From Candidatus Caribbeanibacter nitroreducens (GTDB taxonomy: Bacteria > Gemmatimonadota > Gemmatimonadetes > Palauibacterales > Palauibacteraceae), in the NCBI GenBank assembly GCA_947581645.1, contig CANPVF010000154.1:1-34918 (forward strand): a stretch of DNA of 34,918 nt, written 5' to 3'. Shown here in pieces: positions 9,615-17,023 of this stretch. The notes beneath the pieces were generated by a model. It saw only the letters and a list, made by a program, of their open reading frames with translations, made no database searches and had not been told where the DNA came from. Position 1 is the first letter of the stretch. The number at the start of each line of letters is the position of its first letter. The translations under genes and the position numbers were made by a program.

Positions 9615-10445
9615 GTGCCCGAGCTGCCCGAGGCCGAAACCATCACCCGGGAGATCTCCGGCGACCTGCAGGACCGCCGGATCACGGCGGTACGGGTGAC
9701 CCACGACGACATCCTGATGAACCGGGAGGGGGAGGCCGCCTTCGCCCGGGACGTGGTGGGCCGGCGGGTGACCCGGGTCGAGCGCCGTGCCAAGTATCCC
9801 CTCCTCTGGCTGGACGACGAGCTGGTGCTGGAGGTGCAGCTCCGGATGACCGGCCGCCTCATGGTCCGCCGCGAGCCGCCCGACCCGTCGCGCTTCTCGC
9901 ACGTGGAGGTGGAGATGGACCTGGACGACGGGACGGCGACCCTCTACTACGACGACCAGCGACGGCTCGGGGGCTTCCGGCTGCTCACCGCGGAGGAGTG
10001 GACGGAGCGGGAGGGCGACCTCGGCCCCGAGCCCGTGGACCCGGAGTTCGGGCCGGAGCTCCTGGCCACGATCCTCGACGGCCGCAGGGCGGCGGTGAAG
10101 AACCTCCTCATGGACCAGCGGCGGCTGGCCGGGGTCGGGAACATCTACGCCTCCGAGTCGCTGCACCGCGCCGGAGTCGACCCCCGCAGGCCCGCCGGCT
10201 CCCTGGGGGCGGAGGAGACCCGGCGCCTCAGCCGCTCGCTGCAGGACGTGCTCGAGGCCGCCATCCGTCACTTCGGCACAAGCTTCCGGGACTACGTCGG
10301 CGCCGACGGCCGCCCGGGGGACTTCCAGAACCACGTGCTCGTCTACGGCCGGGAGGGAGAGCCCTGTCCCGGATGCGGGTCGCCGGTCCGGCGGATCGTC
10401 CAGTCCGGACGCAGCACCTTCTTCTGCCCCGACTGTCAGGCCTGA
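9615..10445 (+). CDS. mutM: Formamidopyrimidine-DNA glycosylase
   Basis: GTG start giving (M)PELPEAETITREI (catalytic Pro2/Glu3) and C-terminal zinc finger CPGCGSPVRRIVQSGRSTFFCPDCQ. Confidence 0.95.
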   Translation: MPELPEAETITREISGDLQDRRITAVRVTHDDILMNREGEAAFARDVVGRRVTRVERRAKYPLLWLDDELVLEVQLRMTGRLMVRREPPDPSRFSHVEVEMDLDDGTATLYYDDQRRLGGFRLLTAEEWTEREGDLGPEPVDPEFGPELLATILDGRRAAVKNLLMDQRRLAGVGNIYASESLHRAGVDPRRPAGSLGAEETRRLSRSLQDVLEAAIRHFGTSFRDYVGADGRPGDFQNHVLVYGREGEPCPGCGSPVRRIVQSGRSTFFCPDCQA

Positions 10446-10966
10446 TCCGCCTCGCCGCCGGTCGGCCGCCACTCCTCGCCGGACTCCAGGTCCCGGACCT
10501 CGACCTCCAGCTCGCCGTCCGGCAGGATCCGGAGCAGGGCGGCGGTCACGGGCTTGCGGAAGCGCTTCGGACCCGCGCTCCCGGGGTTCAGGAGCAGCCG
10601 CCCGTCCTCCCGCCGGTCCACCTTCGGGACGTGGCTGTGGCCGTGGACGACGACCCGGGCGTCGGGAAACCGATCGAGGAGGGACCCGAAGTCCGCCACG
10701 CGGTGCCCGTGGGCGACGGCGATCCTGACGCCGGCCACTTCCAGCTCCACGTCCTCCTCGACCTCCCGGCGCACGTCCCAACCGTCCACGTTCCCCTCCA
10801 CCGCCCGGAGCGGCGCCAGCGTGGCGAGATCGGTGAGGATCTGTGGATCCCCGACGTCGCCGGCGTGGAGGATGAGGTCCACGCCGCGGAAGAGGCGCAG
10901 GACCTCGGGCCGCAGCGTTCCGTGGGTGTCGCTGACCACGCCCACCGTGGTCGCTCCGTCCGTCAT
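10436..10966 (-). CDS. YfcE/MJ0936-family metallophosphoesterase
   Basis: GVVSDTHGTLRPEV, LILHAGDVGD, VEGNVDGWDVR, VAHGHR, VVHGHSHVP, LLLNPGSAGPKR: the full calcineurin-like motif set. Confidence 0.92.
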   Translation of the reverse strand: MTDGATTVGVVSDTHGTLRPEVLRLFRGVDLILHAGDVGDPQILTDLATLAPLRAVEGNVDGWDVRREVEEDVELEVAGVRIAVAHGHRVADFGSLLDRFPDARVVVHGHSHVPKVDRREDGRLLLNPGSAGPKRFRKPVTAALLRILPDGELEVEVRDLESGEEWRPTGGEADQA

Positions 10967-11084
10967 GTCGTTCCCTCCCTCCTCCGGTCGGTGTCCGGTC
11001 TCGCCCGCCCTGCCCGCGTTCGGATCCTCGGGGCCGACGGCGAGCTTCCCTTACGTTGCGTCACGTCTACGGGCTGTCGCCCGT

Positions 11085-11114
11085 TGAAACTCGTACCGGC
11101 CGCGCCCCGTAGGG
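11085..11114 (+). promoter_or_regulatory. Candidate ECF-type promoter upstream of the sigma factor gene
   Basis: TGAAAC (11085-11090), N17, CGTAGGG (11108-11114). The same element recurs upstream of the anti-sigma gene. Confidence 0.55.
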
Positions 11115-11165
11115 GGAGCCGGCGGGGAATGGTGCATCACCACGAACGAAGCGAGCGAGCGCCGG

Positions 11166-11771
11166 GTGGACTACGAGGCGCAGACAGACGAGGAGCTGGC
11201 CCAGCTGTGCGAGGGGGGCGACGAGCGCGCGGCCCGGGAACTCGTGTCCCGGTTCGAGCGACCCCTGTTCTCCCTCATCCGCCGCACGGTCCGCGACCAG
11301 GAGCTGGCCGAGGACCTGGCCCAGGAGGCCTTCGTTCGCGCCTTCAATCACCTGGACAGCTTCGATCCCAGCTACCAGTTCTCGTCCTGGCTGTTCAAGA
11401 TCGGCCACAACCTTGCCATCGACCACGTCCGAAAGAAGGGGCTGGACACGGTCTCCATCGAGGGCGCCCCCGACGCCGTGAGCCAGGAGCGGCAGGAGGC
11501 GACGTCCATCACCCTGGAGGCCCGGGGCGAGCGCCCGGACGAGGTCGCCGAGGCCCGGGCCCTGGGCGACGAGATCGAGGAGGCCATCGGCGAGCTGCGG
11601 CCCGAGTACCGGACCGCCGTCATGCTGCGCCACATCGAGGGCCACTCGTACCGGGAGATCGCCGAGATCATGGACACGCCGCTGGGCACGGTGAAGACGT
11701 ACATCCACCGTGCCCGCGGGGAGCTGCAGGACAGGCTCGCCCATCTCCGGCCCGAGGGGAGCGAGGCCTGA
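11166..11771 (+). CDS. ECF RNA polymerase sigma factor (RpoE-like)
   Basis: Sigma-70 region 2 (DQELAEDLAQEAFVRAFNHLDSF...FSSWLFKIGHNLAIDHVRKK) and region 4 (LRPEYRTAVMLRHIEGHSYREIAEIMDTPLGTVKTYIHRARGEL). GTG start. Confidence 0.95.
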   Translation: MDYEAQTDEELAQLCEGGDERAARELVSRFERPLFSLIRRTVRDQELAEDLAQEAFVRAFNHLDSFDPSYQFSSWLFKIGHNLAIDHVRKKGLDTVSIEGAPDAVSQERQEATSITLEARGERPDEVAEARALGDEIEEAIGELRPEYRTAVMLRHIEGHSYREIAEIMDTPLGTVKTYIHRARGELQDRLAHLRPEGSEA

Positions 11772-11798
11772 AACCTCTGAGCCACGGTCCCCGTAGGG
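11769..11798 (+). promoter_or_regulatory. Candidate ECF-type promoter upstream of the anti-sigma gene, overlapping the sigma gene stop codon
   Basis: TGAAAC (11769-11774; first three bases are the TGA stop), N17, CGTAGGG (11792-11798), the same architecture as 11085-11114. Confidence 0.55.
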
Positions 11799-11826
11799 TG
11801 GGGCGAACCGAGGAGAGGATCAGACG

Positions 11827-12429
11827 ATGAACGAACAACGAACCCGACAGCACCTCGAGACGGAGGAGCTGGAGCGCGTGGCCATGCAGGAAGGCACGCT
11901 TCCGGCGCCGCGGCGGGAGCACCTGGACGGGTGTGCCCGCTGTCGCCGGGAGCTGGCCTCCCTGGAGGAACTGCACGTCGCGCTCTCGGGCCTCCCGTAC
12001 CACGCCCCGTCGCCGGGCTTCGCGGACGCCGTGATGAGCCGCGTCGACCTGGCGAAGCCGTGGTACGTGCAGCTGCTGACCCGGAACTGGACGCCGGTGG
12101 CCGGCGTCTCCGCCGGGGCCCTCGCCCTCGCGGCGATCGGGTTCTGGACCTGGCTGTTCACGCGGGGCGGAGTGGCCCTGGAGTCCGTCCTCTCGGTGGC
12201 GGCGGAGTGGGCCCGGACCGCGCTGTGGGACCTGGTCGTCGGCGCCGGACGCATCCTGGTCGACACCGGGATCGGCCCGACCGCGGTGGAGGCGGCGCAG
12301 TCGCTGACGCCGGGTGCGGCCGCGGCGATCCTGGCGGTCCTCGCCGTCCTCGGGACGCTGGCCTCGGTGACCGTCTTCAAGCTCATGGAACTCCCCGTGC
12401 CGGCCCTCGGCTCGGCGCGTCGATCATAG
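11827..12429 (+). CDS. Anti-sigma factor, zinc-finger (zf-HC2-like) with transmembrane segments
   Basis: HLDGCARCRRELASL (HxxxCxxC) N-terminal motif, hydrophobic segments after residue ~90, directly downstream of the ECF gene. Confidence 0.85.
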   Translation: MNEQRTRQHLETEELERVAMQEGTLPAPRREHLDGCARCRRELASLEELHVALSGLPYHAPSPGFADAVMSRVDLAKPWYVQLLTRNWTPVAGVSAGALALAAIGFWTWLFTRGGVALESVLSVAAEWARTALWDLVVGAGRILVDTGIGPTAVEAAQSLTPGAAAAILAVLAVLGTLASVTVFKLMELPVPALGSARRS

Positions 12430-12440
12430 AAGGAGCAAGG

Positions 12441-14189
12441 ATGAGAGACTCGACCCGCACCATCCGGAGATCGGCACGCGCGTTCCTGGCGGCGGCCGCG
12501 GCGGTGGCCCTGGCATGGGCCGCCGGTCCGGGGGCCTCGCCGCTCCCGGCCCAGGCGCAGGAGGCCGCCGACACCGCCGTCGTGGAAGAGGTCTCCATTA
12601 CCGTGGGGCCCGACCGGGCGGCGCTCATGGCGGAGCTCTCCGACGGGACCGCGGCGGACATCGCCCTGGAGGACGGCGACGTCGTCGTGGGTGGAGAGAC
12701 CCGCGCCGGCTACACGCCGGGCGGCGAGCTCGAATCGGCCTGGCGCGAGTTCCTGCGGAACCGCGTCGATCCCGGCGGCGCCGACCTGGCCGCGTCCCTG
12801 GAGGCGTGGTCGCCGCCCTCCGGCGCCGACTCCGCCGCTGCCGACGCGCTGACCGCGGCCGTCGCCGAGCTGGCCGCGGTGGCGCAGAGGAGCGCGCCCA
12901 CCGCCGCCCCCGACACCGAGACCGCGGGCGAGGAAGAGAGCGCGGCGGCCGACACCGGAACGCTGACGGGGGAGGAGACCCGCGTGGCGCCGTCCGGCCG
13001 TCCCCTGGACGAGCTTCGGGACGGACTCCGGCGCCTCCGGAGCTCGCTGGAGCGGGTCGGACGCGGCGTGGGCGCCATGGGCGAGGCCTCCCTGGTCGTG
13101 CACGACGACTACGAGATCGAGGAAGGCCGGAGCGTGGCCGGTGACGTGGCGCTGCTCTCCGGTGAGCTCACGGTGGCCGGTGACGTGGGCGGCGACGTGC
13201 TGGTGCTGGACGGCGACCTGGTACTCGAGTCCACCGCCGTCGTCGAGGGCGACATCCTCCAGGTCGGAGGCTCCGTGACCAACCGGGGCGGGAGCATCGG
13301 CGGCGAACTCGTCTCCATCGGCGGCGACCGGGCCATCACCCGCGACATGGAGGAGTCCTTCGGCGAGCCGCCGGCGCCTCCCGAGGCGGACGACGACTGG
13401 GAGGAGCGCTACGGTCCGGACCGCGGCATCGGCTGGACCATCTGGGACAACCTCCGGGACGGGTTCAACAAGCTGTCGCTGACCATCAGCTTCTTCATCG
13501 TCCTGGCGATCTTCGGCGCCATCCCCCTCTACTTCGCCCGGGAGGAGTTCGAGGTCACCGCCGCCACGGTGCGGCACAGCTTCGTGCGCTCCTTCCTGCT
13601 CGGCCTGGCGGGACAGGTGCTCTTCCTCCCGGCCCTGGTCGTGCTCGCCGTGGGCATACTCACGGTGCCGCTCATACCGGTGTTCATGCTCGCCGTGGCC
13701 CTGGCCTTCGCCGGTGGCTACGTGGCCGTGGGCTACGCCGTCGGCGACCTGGTCCGGGAGCGGGGCTACGACTGGCTCCGGCGGCTGGCCTCCGGCCCGT
13801 ACCGGACGCTCCTCGTCGGCCTGGCGGCGCTCCAGATCCTGTACGTCGTGATCTCCTTCCTGGACTTCTTCGGCGGCGTCACCGGCCCGCTGTACGGCCT
13901 GGCCTGGGCCGGTGCCACGGTGGTGACCTGGATCGCCTTCACCGCCGGGTTCGGCGGCGTGGCGCTCTCCTACGCCGGCACGCGGGACGACTGGGCCGGT
14001 CCGGGCGGACCGGGCGGCGGGTCCACGCCGCCGGTGCCGCCGGCGGGCGACGAGTCCGCGCCTCCTCCGGGCCCCGAGACCGGCGGGCCGTCGCCCGATG
14101 AGGGCGCCGAGCCCCCCGTCTCGGGCCGGGATCCCCGGGAGCCGGGGGCGGGTGGCGCCCCGGAGGCCGGGGAGGACCGCCGTGCGTAG
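12441..14189 (+). CDS. Exported membrane protein with bactofilin-like polymer-forming repeats and a multi-TM C-terminal half
   Basis: Signal peptide; repetitive beta segment SVAGDVALLSGELTVAGDVGGDVLVLDGDLVLESTAVVEGDILQVGGSVTNRGGSIGGELVSIGG; several TM helices; Pro/Gly-rich tail. Confidence 0.75.
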   Translation: MRDSTRTIRRSARAFLAAAAAVALAWAAGPGASPLPAQAQEAADTAVVEEVSITVGPDRAALMAELSDGTAADIALEDGDVVVGGETRAGYTPGGELESAWREFLRNRVDPGGADLAASLEAWSPPSGADSAAADALTAAVAELAAVAQRSAPTAAPDTETAGEEESAAADTGTLTGEETRVAPSGRPLDELRDGLRRLRSSLERVGRGVGAMGEASLVVHDDYEIEEGRSVAGDVALLSGELTVAGDVGGDVLVLDGDLVLESTAVVEGDILQVGGSVTNRGGSIGGELVSIGGDRAITRDMEESFGEPPAPPEADDDWEERYGPDRGIGWTIWDNLRDGFNKLSLTISFFIVLAIFGAIPLYFAREEFEVTAATVRHSFVRSFLLGLAGQVLFLPALVVLAVGILTVPLIPVFMLAVALAFAGGYVAVGYAVGDLVRERGYDWLRRLASGPYRTLLVGLAALQILYVVISFLDFFGGVTGPLYGLAWAGATVVTWIAFTAGFGGVALSYAGTRDDWAGPGGPGGGSTPPVPPAGDESAPPPGPETGGPSPDEGAEPPVSGRDPREPGAGGAPEAGEDRRA

Positions 14190-15096
14190 CGGCGCGCTCA
14201 CGGCCGGCGTCGGGGCCGCCCTCCTGCTCCTCGCCCTACCGGCGGGGGTCCGGTCGCAGGAGATGACGGAGGTCCGCACCGCCCGGCGTGACGTGGACCA
14301 GGCCGAGCGGATGGACGTCGAGGTCGAGTACGCCGCCGGGAGGATCACGGTGGACCGCGCCGACCCGGGCTACCTCTATCAGAAGTACGTCCGCTACGAC
14401 GCCTCGCGCTTCGAGCCCACGAGACGGTGGACCCGGGAGGACGGCTCCGCCCTCCTCGAGCTCGGCATGGAGAGCACCGGCGACGGGGGCCGCTGGATCC
14501 GGTGGGACGGCCTGGACATCGACTTCGACCTGGGCGGACTGGAGAACCTGAACGAGGCCAGCAGCACCCTGGACCTGGGGCTCTCCCGCTCGGTTCCCAC
14601 CTCCCTGAGCCTCAGGATCGGGGCGGCCGAGTCGACGCTCCGCCTGGGCGGCCTCCCCCTGACCTCGCTGAGCCTGGAGACGGGCGCCAGCGAGACGGAG
14701 CTGACGTTCGAGCGGCCGAACCCGGAGCGCATGGACCGGCTGGAGATCGAGGCCGGGGCGGCGTCGCTCCGGACCCGGAGCCTGGGCAACGCCCGCTTCG
14801 GCGAGCTCCGGCTGGAGGGAGGCGTCGGCGACGTCCGGCTGGACTTCACCGGCGAGTGGACCCGGGACGCCACGGCCACCGTGGAGGTGGGGCTCGGCTC
14901 CCTGCGCCTGGTCTTCCCGGAGGAGCTGGGCGTGAGGATCCGCCGTGAGAGCTTCCTGGCGTCCTTCGACGTGCCGGGCAGCTTCGAGCGGACCGACGAG
15001 GGCTACCGGAGCGAGAACTGGTCGTCGGCGGAGCATCGGCTGACGCTGGACCTGTCCTCCGCCCTGGGATCCGTACGGATCAGCGTCCGGGACTGA
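14182..15096 (+). CDS. Secreted beta-rich protein (LiaF-C/DUF4097 'toastrack'-like)
   Basis: GTG start with an 8-bp overlap with the preceding gene; signal peptide MRSGALTAGVGAALLLLALPAGVRSQ; alternating beta repeats (LRIGAAESTLRLGGLPLTSLSLETGASETELTF, LEIEAGAASLRTRSLGNARFGELRLEGGVGDVRLDF). Confidence 0.65.
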   Translation: MRSGALTAGVGAALLLLALPAGVRSQEMTEVRTARRDVDQAERMDVEVEYAAGRITVDRADPGYLYQKYVRYDASRFEPTRRWTREDGSALLELGMESTGDGGRWIRWDGLDIDFDLGGLENLNEASSTLDLGLSRSVPTSLSLRIGAAESTLRLGGLPLTSLSLETGASETELTFERPNPERMDRLEIEAGAASLRTRSLGNARFGELRLEGGVGDVRLDFTGEWTRDATATVEVGLGSLRLVFPEELGVRIRRESFLASFDVPGSFERTDEGYRSENWSSAEHRLTLDLSSALGSVRISVRD

Positions 15097-15108
15097 CCCG
15101 GGGGCGGC

Positions 15109-16470
15109 TCAGCCCGCGGCCGGCCCCTCCCCCGATCCCGCGGCGGCGCCGGAGGGCTCTCCGTCCCGCTCTTCCGATCCGGCGTCCTCCCCGTCGGCGT
15201 CCTTCATCTCCTCCAGGCGCTCCGAGGTGCTGACGGCGATCTGGCGCAGGGCCTCACCCTCGGGGGAGTCCGGGCGTCCGATGACGGTGGGCATCCCCCG
15301 GTCGCCCTCCTCGCGCACCGCCACGCCCAGGGGCACGGCTCCCAGGAAGTCCATGGCCAGCGAGGCGGCCAGCTTCTCCCCGCCGCCGGAGCCGAAGATC
15401 TCGTGGGACTCGCCGCAGCTGGGGCAGACGAAGCCGCGCATGTTCTCCACCACCCCGGCCACGGGGACCTCCAGCTTCTCGAACATCCGGATACCCTTGA
15501 GCACGCCGCCCACGGCCACGTCCTGGGGGGTGGTCACCATGACGGCGCCCGTGACCTTGCACAGCTGCACCAGGGAGAGCTGGGCGTCGCCGGTGCCCGG
15601 CGGGAGGTCCACGACCAGGTAGTCCAGCTCGCCCCACTCCACCTGCTGCAGGAACTGCCGGACGATGCCCATGATGATCGGCCCACGCCACATGGCGGGG
15701 GTGTCCTCGTCCACGAGGAAGCCGATGCTCATCAGCTTCACGCCGTGGGCCTCGAGCGGAATCACCCGGTCGTCGGCCATGCGCGGCTTGTCGTGGACGC
15801 CGAACATGGTCGGGATGTCGGGCCCGTAGATGTCGGCGTCCAGGAGGCCCACGCTGTGTCCCTCGTCGGCCCACGCCGCGGCCAGGTTCGTGGCCACCGT
15901 CGACTTGCCGACGCCGCCCTTCCCGGAGCTCACCGCCACCACGTGTCGCACGCCCTCGAGCTCCTCGGCCTCGGAGGGGTGCCGGGACGCCTCCTCGCGG
16001 CTCACCGGCTCGGAGCCCGGCGCGGGGCCGCCCGGGCCGCCGGCCCCGGCCCCGGGCGCGCTCCCGGCACCGCCGTCACCGCCGCCCTGTCCCACGACCG
16101 GCAGGGATCGACCGCTGGCCTCCGGCGTCTCCGGTGCATTCCCGTCGTCCCCAGCCCCGTCGTCCCCACCGGCCGTCGCTCCCGCCGCGGGACCGGCGGC
16201 GTCCACGGTCTGCCGCTCGTCGTCCGCCGGCGAGCGGACCTCCACTCGCACCGAGCTCACCCCGTCCACCAGCGAGGCCGCGTTCCGCACCTCCGCCGCC
16301 AGGTCGGAGGAGTCGCGCGGGTCCAGGAGGAGACGAAACCGCACGTCGCCGTCGTCCGAGACCTCCAGGTCCCGGACCAGGCCGGCCGACACGACGTCGT
16401 CGTCGGCGCGGTCGCTGTGGACCCCGGACAGGGCGTTCTCCAGTTCCTCGATCAGCGTGTCCTTCTCCAT
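15109..16470 (-). CDS. Mrp/NBP35-family ATP-binding protein (ApbC-like iron-sulfur carrier)
   Basis: VAVSSGKGGVGKSTVATNLA deviant Walker A, LLDADIYGPDIPTMFG, VENMRGFVCPSCGESHEIFG (CxxC). Confidence 0.94.
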   Translation of the reverse strand: MEKDTLIEELENALSGVHSDRADDDVVSAGLVRDLEVSDDGDVRFRLLLDPRDSSDLAAEVRNAASLVDGVSSVRVEVRSPADDERQTVDAAGPAAGATAGGDDGAGDDGNAPETPEASGRSLPVVGQGGGDGGAGSAPGAGAGGPGGPAPGSEPVSREEASRHPSEAEELEGVRHVVAVSSGKGGVGKSTVATNLAAAWADEGHSVGLLDADIYGPDIPTMFGVHDKPRMADDRVIPLEAHGVKLMSIGFLVDEDTPAMWRGPIIMGIVRQFLQQVEWGELDYLVVDLPPGTGDAQLSLVQLCKVTGAVMVTTPQDVAVGGVLKGIRMFEKLEVPVAGVVENMRGFVCPSCGESHEIFGSGGGEKLAASLAMDFLGAVPLGVAVREEGDRGMPTVIGRPDSPEGEALRQIAVSTSERLEEMKDADGEDAGSEERDGEPSGAAAGSGEGPAAG

Positions 16471-16621
16471 GCGGCTCCTCTCGTGGCCAGCTGGTTCTCG
16501 TTGCAGGGGGGATGGGGGGTCGGCGGTCCGGCGATCGGGAGCGCCGGGCGGGTCCCGGGAACGACGGTCTCTCGGTGGTCCGCCGCTCCGGCGACGGGGT
16601 GGGAGTCCGGCGTGCCTCGGC

Positions 16622-16885
16622 TCAGATGGCCTCGACGGTCCGGACGGCCGGGACCTCCATCCGGAGCCGCTGCTCGACGCCCGCCTTGAGCGTCATCATC
16701 GACATCGGACAGGCGTAGCAGGCTCCCACCATCCGGACCCGCACGCGTCCCTCGTCCTCCTCGAAGTCGACGAGCTCGATGTCGCCGCCGTCCTGGCGGA
16801 TGGCCGGACGGATGGAGTCGAGGACGGCCTCGATTCGCTCGCGGTCGCTGATCGTGGAGGTGCCCCCCGATGCGGGCTCGCTCAT
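16622..16885 (-). CDS. NifU C-terminal-domain iron-sulfur scaffold protein
   Basis: VLDSIRPAIRQDGGDIELVDFEEDEGRVRVRMVGACYACPMSMMTLKAGVEQRLRMEVP (Nfu-type CxxC). Start placed at internal Met. Confidence 0.9.
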   Translation of the reverse strand: MSEPASGGTSTISDRERIEAVLDSIRPAIRQDGGDIELVDFEEDEGRVRVRMVGACYACPMSMMTLKAGVEQRLRMEVPAVRTVEAI

Positions 16886-17023
16886 GCTATCGCGGCGGCT
16901 CGGAGATTGGAGGATGCGGCCCGAACGGACCGCTCGGCGCAAGCTACCAACGGGTATTAACCCCGTCAACGAGGGCGAGTTTCGATCTCGACCCGACGGC
17001 CGGCCGGGGGGCTCCGTCGGCCG

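Noticed and set aside
11820-14348. 842-aa minus-strand ORF
   Set aside because: Antisense to the anti-sigma and bactofilin-like genes; no recognisable domain.
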